Source of the DNA: Ulva prolifera
Lineage: Eukaryota; Chlorophyta; Ulvophyceae; Ulvales; Ulvaceae
DNA: 64,000 nt
Direction: 5' to 3'
Assembly: GCA_023078555.1 (NCBI GenBank)
Contig: CM041200.1
Span: 1,116,001 to 1,180,000 of the forward strand
A program made the position numbers and the translations under genes. A model generated the notes under the pieces. The model saw only the letters and a program-made list of their open reading frames with translations. It did not search any database and was not told where the DNA came from. Numbering within the stretch: position 1 is the first letter of the stretch; every line of letters begins with the position of its first letter. Positions 12,558 to 25,777 of this stretch are shown one piece after another.

Positions 12558-15390
12558 GATGAATGTTCTCTGCTGACAGTCGGCAACGTTACCAACAACG
12601 TCAAAAATGCGGTAATGGATATCCAGGCAGGGATCTGTTATTCACATCACCGACAGCCCTGGCGGGCATAGCAGGACACCGGCACGATATCCTGTTAATT
12701 TCGTGCTATCGTGTGCCAAGTTCGGATTGACTCGGGCTGCATATATCTCGTCGCTCTCCTCAGCATGTAGCTCTGTGTTCTCAGATCATCCCGACCCTGC
12801 GAACTGGCCGGTGACACATCAGAGGTCTCCTCTGGCCACTGCCGACATGGGCGCGCCAACAAGGCCCCGGGTGAAGCAAGCGATACACCACGAACAGTCC
12901 ACAGAGCTCTGCAGAGCCCCATAGCTGAGTTGCTGACCGTCGTTGTCGTAAGTTGTCATCATTACTCATGCAGACGCGTCGGTTCTACGGAGAGGTATGG
13001 CCACCGCGGACAGATGGGCAGGATCATTCCGGTCTGCAAAAACAAGAATATTGTCAATACAGAAACAAGATTCTGTCAGATTCTGAAATTACAAGATTGT
13101 TGTTTTTGCAGCACTCATGTGAATTCAGAATTGTTTGAAGTGTTCAGGTGAGCGTTTGTACCTCCTTTTGTACCTAGATTTATTCGGCAATCTAGCGGCA
13201 GTTTACAAATTCGAAGCGTTTGTCTGAACCTTGGAACATTGCAGACCCAGTTGTAAGTATCTTCAGCACGACAGCGACGGATGTAGATCTTGTGGCTGCA
13301 AGGATGCTTGTGTGCCACGTAGGCAACGGTAGCGAAGCAGGGTGCGATACAGACTTCATGCGCCATGCTAACAGAGTCATTGAAAGCAAGACGTTAGCTC
13401 CGCATCAGCGATCCTCACAGCCGGTCTGAACGAGCACACACAAGACACATCACATATTCCCTCTTCACACATTGACACCGATCCACAAACACACCATGTT
13501 ACGTATGAATCTCCATCCTCAAGCCACGCCCACACCACATATGCTACAGAGCAGGGACCCGTGCCACTACGGAGTGCCTGCGGCGGCAGGCGAGCAGGTC
13601 ACCAAACACATGTACTGACAACTTATAGCCAAGCATGGAAGGGAGACCTCTTGGCGATGCAAAACAGCGGACTCGCAGAGTCCGCAGGGTGAGTCCAGAT
13701 CAAGTACCATACCGCAATGGAGATGTGGTCAGGTCCGCTGACGCCACGCTGGAACCGAGCGGAATCGCGAGAGACAGATTTTCTTGTGGGTTCACTGTGA
13801 CCGGCTTCGAGGATGCGCTCGAGAAAGCAACGACAAATGGTTCTCTGATGTGACCAGGGTCAGTGACTAACGGACACCATCAACATTTTCACACCTCAGC
13901 GAACCCATGCATGGTATAATTGGGTTTAGTGTAGAGGCTTGACTGTCATATCTCGAATTGTAGAGGTTAGCTGCATACCGGGACTACGGGAGTAATGGTA
14001 CTGGACAGCTAGAGGTGGTGCGCGGCCCCCTCGGGGAGCCTGGCTGCCGTTTTTAAGCATCGAATCACTGACCCACAGAAGCAGGCAAACGCAGCCAATG
14101 TGGATGCCATTCCTTCAGATGGCGTGTGGTAAGCCATTTCATTGTTGTCGGGGTTGGTTCCTGTCTGGATGCCATTTCCTGCGCACACCATTGACAGATA
14201 TCTCAGATTCCTCAGATAATCAGGAAGGAAGCAGATGAATACTGCAGGCAGCGGCATGGCTGCAAATTATGCTGAGTGTGTGTTGTTTACGTCCCCGTGG
14301 TACAGCCGCAATTGGCTGGTCGCATGCATGCATGGCGCCACAGCTGAGTCATCGCGTGACGCACCCTCAGCAATGAAAGCCAAGTAGTCATGTGAGCTAA
14401 GCTAAAGAAGTCTATGTTGGACAGTTCAAACATAAATGGAGATCAACGCCCCGGAGGTGTACAATGCCAATGCACCGCACGGTTGTGCACTGCTTTTGTG
14501 TCTGTGCAGTTTCTACGTCGTCGTGGTGTATAAGCCTAATCAATCATGTTCCCATCATGAGCTGTCTGCCATCGTCAGGTCCCCGTTAGCCACTGCCCAC
14601 GTGTGGCTACCCGGGTGCGGTTTGCCCCCGGGACCTAGGCTTCATGCAGCAGTAACACCCTGTCCAATGCATCAAGGTATGAGAGTCAAGACTCTACAAT
14701 CCTGCACATAAGACCGAGCATCTTCGGATATGCTGCATAACGAAAACATGTAAGGGCATAGTTGTCCTCGCATCACAGCAAAAGCCCAACAGCTCATGGT
14801 GGAATGAGAGAAGCCCAGCTCTGCCCCAACCCTCAGGTGTCCGACACAGAAAACCCATAATCATCAAGCTAACACGCCAGATGTAATTTTGAAGTTTCCA
14901 ATAACGTGAACTCAGTGCCACTAATCGCAGCCCACTTTCATTTTGTCGTCGCTTTCACAGGAGAGCACAGTTGCCGACCATGGACCCTTCGTGGCACACA
15001 TGTGCAGCTACAATCCAAGGCACTAAAATCATGATAAGCATGACCTGTTTCATCACGAGACAGAAAGACGCAAACAGATATTACCCAAATCGACATTGTC
15101 AGCACAGGTGCACTATGCGATTGCATAACGCAACATTTAATGTTACAATCTACAGTGGGCTGTTATCCCTTATGAACGATTGCACAGTGCAAGCCCAATA
15201 CCACAAATTGGAATTTGACTGCATGATGTGGTTGCCCCCAAAATCCTGCACAACCACCGGTTCTAGGTGGCCCCATACCAGTCAAGGGCATGGCAAGTAG
15301 CCTAGCCCCTGCCTTACTCTACAGGATCAATCACAACTGATCGCGGCAGTCACATCCAGACTCCCGCCGAGCATGATACTAGTCAGCAAA
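12558..15390. other. Intergenic region without an identifiable gene
   Basis: This 2.8-kb stretch lies upstream of BRF1 and downstream of the H+-PPase. It holds a CA-rich run around 13430-13500 and a GCATGCATGCATGG stretch at 14322-14335. A short plus-strand frame from ATG 13635 ends in a good GTGAGT donor near 13689 after MEGRPLGDAKQRTRRVRR, but no continuing exon was found. TGTAA on the minus strand at 15143-15147 could end the H+-PPase transcript. Confidence 0.4.
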
Positions 15391-18300
15391 TTACATGCTG
15401 GCCGGCCCAGGAGCTCCACCATCATCTGAACCCCCGGCAAACAGGCGGAAGATCAGACCAGCTCCATCGCCACAGAACGAGGAGGCAAAGAACGGCGCAA
15501 ACACTAGCGACTCAACTGCCATCAACTTGATCAGGATGTTCAAAGATGGTCCAGATGTGTCCTTGAGAGGGTCCCCAACAGTGTCACCGATGACAGCAGC
15601 CTTGTGTGCATCAGAACCCTTTGGGCCAAGGTCACGCGCCTCATCCGATCTGCAACATGATTGATTCTCTCACGTACATTCTGGCTGGATCAGTGAGCAT
15701 AATTGTCTGTGCAGTGGCAAAATCTACATGTGCATAAACTGTTGTGCTAAAATCAAGCCCGAGTATGAATCTTCTCCAGTCACCAACTGCACTGAGATGC
15801 TGCCACGCACCTGCCAGCTTCAATGTACTTCTTTGCGTTGTCCCACGCACCGCCGGTGTTGGACATCGAAATGGCCATCTGCACACCAGAGACCAAGGCG
15901 CCAGCAAGGAGGCCTGCCAGCGCCTGCACTCCGAAGAATGTGCCGACAATGATGGGGGACAGCATGACCAGAGCACCTGGCGCAATCATCTCCCGCAGTG
16001 AAGCATCAGTGGAAATTGCCACACAGCGCTTGTAGTCAGGATCAGCAGTTCCTTCCATCAGACCAGAGATGGTAGCGAACTGGCGGCGGACTTCCTCAAC
16101 CATGGCGAGTGCGGCATCACCAACTGACTTCATGGTCATAGCGGAGAACCAGTACGGGAGCATAGCACCGACCAGCAGGCCACAGAACACCTGCACAGCA
16201 GCATGGTCATCAACAGATTGACCCACATGTGGGGGGAATACACAGATTGTGCAGGTTGTGGCTGCACCGATTGATCCCAGTGACAGGACCCATCACATGG
16301 GCCACACAGTCTGCATTTGTGATGGGAGGCGCACGTGAGCATCCAAGATGGAGGTGTCCTTCATGCTGATGCCCACGCGAGTAATGTACGCGCCGAACAG
16401 GGCCAGGGACACAAGGGCAGCAGAGCCAATCGCAAAACCTTTCCCGATCGCAGCCGTCGTGTTACCGGCAGCATCAAGAGCATCTGTCTTCTCACGAATA
16501 TCATCACCCATGCCAGCCATCTCAGCAATTCCACCAGCATTGTCGGAGATGGGGCCGTATGCATCGATAGCAAGACCAGTGCTCATTGTCGAGAGCATGC
16601 CCAGAGCAGCACAAGCAATTCCGTACATGCCTCCCAGGGAGAATCCTGCAGATGTGCTGACCTGGCCTGAACGTGTATGTGCAACGCAGGCTGAAAGCAC
16701 ACGAGTGACAGGCTCGCAATCCTGTGCAGGCGGACATCACAGGAGACATCAACACACAATGCAATGCACCTCCAAGCCCCTGGAAAGCACGGCGCTCTCA
16801 CCGGCGGCAAGATTGGTAACATTTGCAAGGATAGACGCAAGGCTGGAACGACAGAAATTCATATCAGGAGAGCATACGCGTGAGGCAGGAATCAGAACGC
16901 ACCAACAAAGATTGCTAAAGCAATCATGAAAATTGGGATGATGACCGAGAGGTAGCCCAGGGCAAGGCCAAAGATAACATTGGTGGCGGCGCCGGTGCGG
17001 CAGGATCCAGCGACCTGCTGGACAGGGCTGTAGGCGTTGGAGGTGTAGTACTCAGTCACCAGACCGATGATCAGGCCGCTCCACAGGCCCACAGCAACGC
17101 AGAAGAAGATGCTCCACCACTTGGCATCTAGTTCCCCATCAGGAAGAGGCAAAGTGAAGCCATCTTTCCCGAGAGTGAAGAAGGCAAGGATCGCAGCAAC
17201 AGGGGTCATGATAACTGTAGAAGCCACAAGCTGCAGCTTGAGAGTCGGCTCAATAGATGGAACATCATGTGCTGGCGCAAGGTCTGTAGCGAGCAGAGTT
17301 GTGAAGAGGCAGACGATGATTCCAGCGGCGGTAATTCCCAGAGGGAACATCATTCCAACCCAGTTCTTTCCCTCTCCGATAGATGAAACCGAGGCAACAA
17401 CGAGGGCAGCGCATGTGGCCTCAGCAAAGGACCCGAACAGATCAGCGCCCATACCAGCGATATCTGCATACCAGCAGGCAGCTTATCGCACATACACATG
17501 CTTGGTTAAGAAAACATCCACAATGTAGCCTACACCAGCATCACGCTGTGGTAGATGACACGGGACCACAATTTCTGCAAATCTTGACAACTGACACATC
17601 TTTGTACATGCTGAGTGCAGTCTTACCTCCCACGTTGTCGCCAACATTGTCAGCAATGACTCCGGGATTGCGAGGATCATCCTCGGGGATGTCCTTCTCC
17701 ACCTTACCAACAAGATCGGCGCCAACATCGGCAGCCTTAGTGTAGATGCCACCACCAACGCGGCCGAAAAGGGCAATGGAAGACCCACCCAGACCATAGC
17801 CTGTGATCGCCTCAAACATGCCGACCCAGTCACCATGAGCCCCATAGAAAGCACGGAAAGCAATGAGGGCCACATACAGCACCAGAAGGCCCATGGATGT
17901 GAGCAGGAAGCCCATGACCGAGCCGGATCGGAAAGCTGCACAAATTGCGACTGGCGTCAGAAGCTGGTGTGGTAGGGTGCTGAATATTGACCATGGAAAG
18001 GTGATCGAGGGTGGAGTTATCACGCAGGCAGCATTCTGGATTGATCACTGACTGGCCCTGACACCCTCTGCATCTCGATCATTCGATACACCGACAGCAA
18101 CGGCGCAGCGGAAACTATGTGAAGCGACGCACCGACTTCGAAAGCAGGAGCAATGCCCTTGCGCGCTTCAACAGCCACACGGGCATTTGCGTAGGTAGCA
18201 ATCTTCATCCCCAAGAACCCGGCAGCGATGGAGGTTACCGCGCCGAGGTTGAAGGCGATCATAGAGAACAGACCGTTGTAGAATGAGGGTGTCACCACAT

Positions 18301-19012
18301 TACCGTCTTCGTCCTTTGTCCATGTCTTTGAAAATCCATTCTCAGAGCCGAGAAGGACAAACACAACGATCGACATCATGACCTGCAACGGGCGCGGCCA
18401 CAATCATCACACATTCTAGTTTCGGATTCTCCCAGGCCTAACAGCTGCTGATCTCATGGGCTTTAAAGGATCAACTCCGGATGCAGCATGATTCACCTAT
18501 ATATTTTACTGTATTTGACCCCATTCGCGCAAAGCATGGCGTGGCATGCAGTGACAGTGAATCATGACGGAAAACTGCGGTACGCAGCAGTCAGCGCTGC
18601 ACAAATTGAATCATAGACGCACCATGAAGACTCCCATGTACTTGTAGACGGTAAACAAGAACGATGTCGATCCTTCGGAGATGTGTGCTTGGATATCGGC
18701 GCACTTATTGAGGATCTGCGTAACACCCCGGCACGTGAAATGATAGTTACACAGGCGTACCGCCTGTGCAGTTCCAGTTGCGATATCCTTGCTCAGGAAC
18801 ATGCTGTGGTGCTGTCATAGATTGCGTTGGCGCACCGCTTCGTCTCCTCGGTTCTCCTCCAGAAGCGCATCTCGCGCAGAATCCGACGTGGGAGCCACCG
18901 GGGCGACAGTCACCGCCGACACACGCGTCCACATCCATATCGCAAAGACAATTCCTAACAATGCGGCCCCAGGAATGAAGACATGTGCCTCCAGCTCCAT
19001 GGCGGCGCCCAT
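15391..19012 (-). CDS. K+-dependent vacuolar-type H+-translocating inorganic pyrophosphatase
   Basis: The enzyme pumps protons across vacuole or acidocalcisome membranes using pyrophosphate. At least eight exons run from ATG 19012 ([15 protein letters not shown], first transmembrane helix) to TAA at 15391-15393. The core motif [20 protein letters not shown] is near 17.74 kb, followed by [18 protein letters not shown]. Near 16.5 kb is [20 protein letters not shown] with [20 protein letters not shown]. Near 15.8 kb is [17 protein letters not shown], and the last exon has [20 protein letters not shown]. All pyrophosphate/Mg-binding acidic motifs are intact. [10 protein letters not shown] carries Ala where K+-independent enzymes have Lys, so this is the K+-stimulated class. 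Length and motif order match plant AVP1-type pumps. It is divergent from CFAP206. Confidence 0.96.
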
Positions 19013-19601
19013 TTTGCCTGCCACTGTGTAAATGAACCGAACAGACCACGGTAGTCACCGAATCTCAGGGTGTTGTCATATGTGCAGCGGTGTGACAACA
19101 TTTGTATGTTCTTTGCTTTCGGGGTGACATGATGGCACCGGTCAAAGCAGATGCGCACAGGCCTCCGGAAGTTGACTACCGCGTAACATCGGGATCGGCG
19201 TGTCCTACGTGCGCCACAAGGCCGTGGTCCTTGGGCAATCGATTGAGGGAAGGCCATAACACCGTGGCTGGGGGGGAACCTGCCTGCTGACTAGTGCCTC
19301 TCGACATGGCGCGAGAGGCACGAGAGCAAGCGGAGCACCGCTGTAGTATCTCGCGCATTGCGCAACCTGCTGCACGGGCACAAACCAGTCTACATGTCGC
19401 ACGTGTCAGAGATTCGCTACACTACATCCTTCCTGGAGGATCACTGAGGCAATGTAATTCGGCTGGCAACTTACGTAGGGCTCTAGCCAGCAAGTATGGC
19501 TGCCCCATGCTTTCATGGCTGCATCATCCTAGCGCTATTGTTGGCTTCGCAGTAACATTCCAGTTTTAGGCTGCGACAGTTTCCCAGTTTCTGCCGGGCT
19601 C
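19013..19601. promoter_or_regulatory. Divergent promoter region between H+-PPase and CFAP206
   Basis: This 589-base stretch separates two outward-facing start codons, so it should hold both promoters and 5' leaders. I see no coding sequence and no clear TATA box or named regulatory motif in it. Confidence 0.4.
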
Positions 19602-22324
19602 ATGGACTCTGCGCATGCGCTAGCAGTTGTGTGCAGAGCGAAACAAATCTCCAGAGAGAATGGGGTTGCGGCCGAAGATGAGATATTAGGATATTTGTGC
19701 CAATGTGCAGACATCAGTGGGACATGGGCTAGCCTTGTCGGAGATCATGCAGCAACCAGCGAAACAGAGCAAACGCTCGTGCAGAGTACGTTGCTTTGTC
19801 GACAGGATATATCTTGTGCAACGCCCAGACTATCCACGGCAGCGGCTATGGTCGCAGCTGACTGGCGCTGCGCTTGCAGCGGCACCTGATGCAGAAGAGG
19901 CATCACGGCAAACACATCAGGATGCTAGTACGGATGTGGACCATGTGCTCCTTGTCAAGGTTCGTCGATTACCAAGGTCGCCCCTGGAGTATCTGACAGA
20001 TTCCATCCTCCATATGTTTGATTGCCAAACGGTTAACTGGAGTTTTTTCTCTTGTGCAGGCCATTGAAAAGCTTGCCCGCAGCATTGCAATCAATTTTGT
20101 GGAGGGCAAAACTCCGATCAGGCTCGCAACAATACAAATGGAAATGGAGAAATGTTTCAATAAAGAGTATCAGTCTGTGGACGATGAACAACACGAACGT
20201 AAAGCCCGAATCATATCAAAAGCGCAAGTCCTCTTGGGAGCTGATAGAAAGCATATGACTGTGCAAGAGATGAACAGTACCTACAACCAGGCGTGTCATT
20301 AGTACTCACGTGTTGTTGATGTGACACTTGCAGGTGATCTGCCTACGGGCCTGCTTAGCTGACGTTAGGTCTGCTTGAGTACAAGAGCGGCTTTGTAGGT
20401 GGTTTTCTATACATGCATGAGCGCACGGCTGGAAAGTGCACTGCATAATCCTGTCCAAGAACAAGAGGTCAGGGCAGCAGTGGAATCCGTATTCCCATTC
20501 TCATCGCTAGCACAATTTTTGACATTGCCTTCTGCAGAGAAGCAGCTGCAGCTGAATGAGCTGCCATGCATCGTTGCTGGCATCTGTCTGTTCAACAAAT
20601 CAACTGGAGTTTCAGAAGCTGGTGCATGTGTAGCGGCACTGCATGAACATGCCACAGATCCAACTGACACATTGAAGGAGTGTTTGGAGCAGCTGCAGCA
20701 TGTGAGGCACAATCTGCTGTGCTACTCAAGTATGTCCCAAAGATGCTGGCCTGCTTTCAACTTCTCTGATATCTTCCGGATTGAAACACGGCTCTTCAGG
20801 CGCCCGCCACGGTCTGTCATGTTTCAGACAGCGTCGTTCGTCTATCACCTTACCGTTGATGTTCCCGTCCTGTTACTTGCATTTTGGTGTCACAAGATGA
20901 TTCTTTTACACCATGTTGCAATTGGTGGACGGGAAGAATATAGGTAGCTTGGCAAAGGGAGAGCTCGGAGCAGCGCAAGACGAAAGTTTGTTGTGGCTCC
21001 AGGCACAAGCATTGCTCATGCAACTGCATGCAGCAGCCTGGACTTCATACACAGCGATTTCCAAATTTGCATCAGAGATAGAAGCATCAGTGTCTGAGGT
21101 ACAAGCGATGGTGCAAGAAATGGCTGCTGTGCCAAAGCAGACAGTGCTCCCGGTTTTCCATAGGATCGGACGGCTCTTTGAGGTTCAGTGGCCACCAACG
21201 ACGTGTAAATCAGCTGCTTGGCCACTGTGCAGTAATTTTGCTGCAGCACAAGGTGCTGCACGTCAGGATTGAATGTGCAGGCCACCCTGGACGAACGCAG
21301 GCAGGCAACTGTGCACAAGGCTCTGCTGCACCAAATCGTGAAAATTATCGCCAATCTACCAATCAGTGCCCTTGATACTGCAGCAAAGCAATCCTCCGCA
21401 GCATCCGAGATCGCGGCGTTGTCTGGTTCTGGAACTTCAGACCTTCTGGACCAACCATCCCCCAAGCGTGTGGGCATCAACGGCGGCGGAACTGGCAACA
21501 ACCTTGCCCCGTCACCAGCACATGGACTGGGGTCTGAGCACTTGGCTTGGGGTGGTGTGGACGTTGTAGTGTTTGTGAGACACCAAGGCCTTCTGCTCAC
21601 TGCCGCAGCGAGCGCAACTCGAGTGCAGCATCCTCCTGACACTGGATCCTGGTATGGGACGGCGATTCACCTTGGCTTGGTTGACTTAACAGTACATGTG
21701 TGGGTGTTGGTCGACTGGTTGCATGACGTAGGTATGGATTTAGCAGCAATCCTGCAGCTCAGGAATTCAAGCAGCGTCCAGAAGAGTACCTCCAGGCTGC
21801 TCGCACGCTGCTGCTGGACATGCCACACATCATCCCGTTGGTGGGCCAGGTGGATGATAGAATTCCCCCACTGCTTTCCCGGGTCATGAACATGGGATAC
21901 CACATACTCCGTTTGGATTGTTCTACGCAAACACCAACGCATATTGTGGACCATAATATTGACAGCAGGTTAGATCCTGTGCTCGGACATGGCGGAAAGT
22001 TTTACCCCAGCGGCGCTACACAAGATTCCTACCCTGTGCAGATATCAATGGAATCAGTGGGCCTTGCGAAGGCAAGCTCTGGCTTTGACCAATTTACAAA
22101 TGAAGGTAACCAAAAGTGCACAGACAGGGGTGAGCACATTCCGCAGAGATAATGAGTCACAGTACTGGCAGCCTAAGGTTGCCGTGTCTCAGACCCCTTA
22201 CAACAAAGGCCAGAGCATGCCCAAGAAGTTGAGGTACATGGACGGCATGCGAGGGGATCCTACTTCGATGAAGTTTAGTGTTGTGTCGTTGGAGCTTGAT
22301 CTAGGCCAGCCCCATCAACTGTAG
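19602..22324 (+). CDS. CFAP206: Cilia- and flagella-associated protein 206 (CFAP206/FAP206)
   Basis: CFAP206 anchors radial spoke RS2 and dynein c to axonemal doublet microtubules. The C-terminal exon (about 22060-22324) reads YQWNQWALRRQALALTNL, then VTKSAQTGVSTFRR and KKLRYMDGMRG, matching the family end 'YEWNEWTLRRKAL…TKSTQTNLSHFRR…YIAGLRG'. An earlier exon near 20.46-20.65 kb has EVRAAVESVFPFSSLAQFL and LNELPCIVAGICLFNKSTG, again a strong family block. Near 20.06 kb AIEKLARSIAINFVEGKTPI fits the N-terminal helical part. About eight exons are implied. The start at ATG 19602 is the first in-frame Met of a plausible first exon and is less certain than the end. The stop TAG is at 22322-22324, only 150 bases from the convergent GlyRS gene. 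Confidence 0.88.
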
Positions 22325-22376
22325 CAATTAGCAACAACTTTCACAAAAAGGATATGCTGTGCATTCTCCTGCGCCA

Positions 22377-22381
22377 TTACA
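22377..22381 (-). terminator. UGUAA poly(A) signal of glycyl-tRNA synthetase
   Basis: TGTAA on the minus strand, 94 bases past the GlyRS stop. It lies inside the 150-base gap to the convergent CFAP206 gene, so the 3' ends probably nearly touch. Confidence 0.45.
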
Positions 22382-22474
22382 GCATTGTGGGCACCAGAGT
22401 AGTGAAAATGCAGATGTCGACAGTGGAAGTACAATGGCAATCTACTGGGGTGCACAAGGATGATGTGTAGTAAA

Positions 22475-25400
22475 TCACTCATCTACAGACTCACTTTGTT
22501 GCGGGTATTCAGATTTAAGGTCCTCCCACGTGAGACCCTCCCCTGCAGGTTGGCACAACTTGGACACGATGTCTACAACCTTAGCAACGGGCACACGGAC
22601 TTGCTCCCTTTTATCCCGCTCTCGCAAGGTCACAGTATCCTTCTGGACCCCATCACGCGTCGTCGCGAAGTCCACTGTCACAGCGAAGGGCACACCAAGC
22701 TCATCTGTTCGAGCATACCGCTTTCCAATCGTTACACCTGCACAAGTTCATCTTTGGCACCTTTCCCCAATAAACTCGGGCCAGGCAGGGAGAACACAAT
22801 TGATCAATAGAACATCAGCGAGTTAATACATACGGACAACCAGTTCCAAAAACACATGCCGCTCTATTCAAAGCGATCCGTACCGGTGGTGTCAATAAGA
22901 CTGGAGACACCAGCACGCCGGAGGTCCAGGGAGATAGCATTTGCCACATCGTTCAGCTCATCATTTTGCATCAAAGGGAATACTGTAACTTTAATGGGTG
23001 CAATCATTGGAGCGAATCGGAAGACCGTCTTCTGCTCGTCATCAGACCGAGTGTAGAATGTGTGCTCGAAAATGCAGTACAGAATCCTGCCGATCCCAAA
23101 CGATGGCTCGATCACAGACGGCGTGTAATTGCGGCCATGTACTTTTTTCGTCTTTTGTTTGATGGTCACCATTTCTGCCGTGAGTGTGTGGCTGCTTCCC
23201 CCCACTTCCACTGCAGCCTGGCCATCAGCTTCCAGCTGGCCCTGTATCGTCACGCAGCCACGATTGAATGGCATTGTGTTTGGCTTGAGTTTGTTGTGCC
23301 CGGAGGACATAGTTGCAGCCAAACAAGGAGCTGAAACAGCACAGGCTCGCAGCAAAGCCATGAAAATTGTCTGTTCGACCTTGGCCAAGTACCACCGTTC
23401 CAAGCAGCGGAGAAGAAGCACAAGGCACAGCAGGAGCTGCGGCAACTGTCCGATCTGAACCAGCGCTGCGTGTGCCTACACTGCCGGAGCTCAGGCTAGT
23501 CGCCGCATGCATTCCGTCAAGGCTGCTGTGCACGCAGCTGGATACATAGCATGGACTGACTTGCTGCGCCGGGGTCTCCCTTCACCAGCAGCTGCTTCGC
23601 ATGATATGATGCCCAGCCCGCCCAAGACCAGAGCACTGCCTACCGCCTCCCGGTGATCATGTCTGCGCCGGGCTCGCGCCACAGGCCACCATGTCACAAA
23701 CAGTGAACTGGCCGTGAGCGTGCGCTGGTCTCGGCGTCGCCTGAGAGGCGAGCGCACCTTGAGGGCGAGCGCTGCGTAGTCCGAGAGGCCAGCAAGGTGC
23801 TCCACCACGGCCTTGGCCGCCTGCTTCAGCGTCTTGCCCATCACCTTCATCTGCGGCTCCACCTCCACAACCTCCTCCTCTCGCGGCGCATCGAACTGCT
23901 CATACGCCACCAGCTCCGTCTTGCTCGCCTTGGAGTGCACGCTCAGGTCAAACGCCGAGCGGTCCGCGAGCCCCGCGCACTCGATCCACCCGTATGTTGT
24001 CTGAACCTCACAGTCCCAGCAGTCTGCACGCAGCCAATACCCCGTTCTGCCCGCTGCGTACATATCAAGCCGGCCCGCTCATGCGTGGCCACAGGGCAGG
24101 GCACCCCGTGGAGGGGTCGGGGCCAGGCGCACCGCAGGCGTAGTGCGCCATCTCGTTCGGCAGGTGCTGCCGGAAGATCATGCGTTTCGGGTTGATGCCT
24201 GCAGCGACCATGAAGAGGTACGTGCGGCCGATGAAGTACGCGAGCGTCTCGTTCGCGACGACGCCCGCTGCCACGGCGTCGCGCAGCGACAGCGCCTCCG
24301 GTTTGGCGTGCGCCTGCTGTAGCGCCGCGGAGTGCATGAGCGGCGCAACGTCCGCAATGTCCTTGAAGCGGGGGTGCGCCTTGCGCTCGGGGTGCACAAA
24401 GTGCTCGATCTCGGCCTGCGTGAACTCGCGCACTCGCAGCAGCCCCTGCTTCGGGTTGATCTCGTTGCGGAACGACTGCCCGATTTGCGCCGCGGCGAAG
24501 GGCAGGCGGCCGCCGTTGTAATACAGCAAGTCCCGGAAGTTGACGAAGATGCCCTGCGCGGTCTCGGGCCGGAGGTAACCGACCTGGGTGCCGCTTGGGC
24601 CGATGGACGTCTGGAACATGAGGTTGAAGGGGAACGGTTCGGAGATCTTGCCGCCGCCGGGCTCATTGGACTGCACGTTCCAGCGCTGCAGGGCGTCGCG
24701 CAGCGCGGCGCAGTCCATGCCCTCCACCTCTGCGAGGTCATGCTCCGCTGCCTGCAACTCAGCCTCCAGGGTCACAGGCGTGCGGCGGGAGAGGAGAGGT
24801 GTTGCAGCAAGAGTGCTCGTAAAGCTGATGAGGGTTCGCCTATGAGTGGCCGCAGTGCGGCAGCCGGCCTGGATGTAGGGAGTGTTCTTGAGATGGCATG
24901 GCAGGCACATGTCGTGTGGCACGGTCACACCGTCTTGTTCTCAACAGAGGACTTGGGATCCTCCATGAGCGCCTCCAGGAAATCCTTGAGAAGGGTGTCT
25001 GCACGGATGCAGTTGCCTAGCTCGTCTTGAACAGAGTAGTCAACGAAGCGGTCGACATGGCCTGATGTCTTCAGTACGACCTCGGGCGTGACAGATGGGC
25101 ATTCCAGCTCAAGCATGCTTTCGGCAAAAACGAAGTGCTGACGCCAAAACTGTGTCAAGTTGGCCTTCACAGCTGTTCCAGGGGGGCCATAATCGTATAG
25201 TCCACTAACCCCACCATAGATTGAGAACGACGGCGTGTAAAACATGCGTCCCTCTAGAGCTTTTGCCTACAGACACGAAAGACGCTGAATAGGCAGCCAC
25301 ATACGCCACCGTCAAATCAAGCTGGCTACTCGCAACGATGCCTGAACATGATCTGCGACGGTGGTCGCACCACGGCTTCGCGGAAGGCGCCCTTGTCACG

Positions 25401-25777
25401 TGGAATACCTGTGACTTTCTCAAGCTGAACTTCTAGATCTTCTAGTTCCCCCTTGAGGGCTTTCAGCTTTTGCACGCCAGCCAGTACATCTGCATCCGCT
25501 TCAGAGGTGTCTTCCTGCAAGCACATCCGATCAAATTTGATGTGTGCGATCACAACCTGTTGCACACACCACATGAGATTTCATAGGCTTTGCTGTCATA
25601 AATGAAGTTCTCGGCCAGCAGCAAGCAATGTACAGCAATCCGCGAATACACCTTTGCTTTCTTCTTGGCTTTCACCCTGTCCTTGAGCTCACGAACAGCC
25701 CCACCTTGTGTTGTAATTTGAAGGGACTTTTCTTCGATGGCAGACTGCAGCGAGCCTTGATCCGTGTGTGCTGCCAT
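22475..25777 (-). CDS. Glycyl-tRNA synthetase (class II, eukaryotic type, with WHEP domain)
   Basis: This enzyme charges tRNA-Gly with glycine. Translation starts at ATG 25777 ([18 protein letters not shown]), giving an N-terminal WHEP helix-turn-helix with [16 protein letters not shown]. An exon at ~25.25-24.93 kb has [20 protein letters not shown] and [19 protein letters not shown]. The large exon at 24.8-24.1 kb has [24 protein letters not shown] and motif 2 [17 protein letters not shown]. Next are [19 protein letters not shown], then motif 3 [20 protein letters not shown] near 23.1 kb and the anticodon-binding domain with VPFAVTVDF. The stop is TGA at 22475-22477. Order and length match plant cytosolic/mitochondrial GlyRS. 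No organellar presequence is evident ahead of Met1; an alternative upstream start could supply one. The 23.7-24.8 kb exons are markedly GC-richer than the outer exons. Confidence 0.95.

Noticed and set aside
23797-24521. Long plus-strand frames across the glycyl-tRNA synthetase exons
   Set aside because: Antisense shadows of GC-rich coding sequence; the minus strand carries class II synthetase motif 2.
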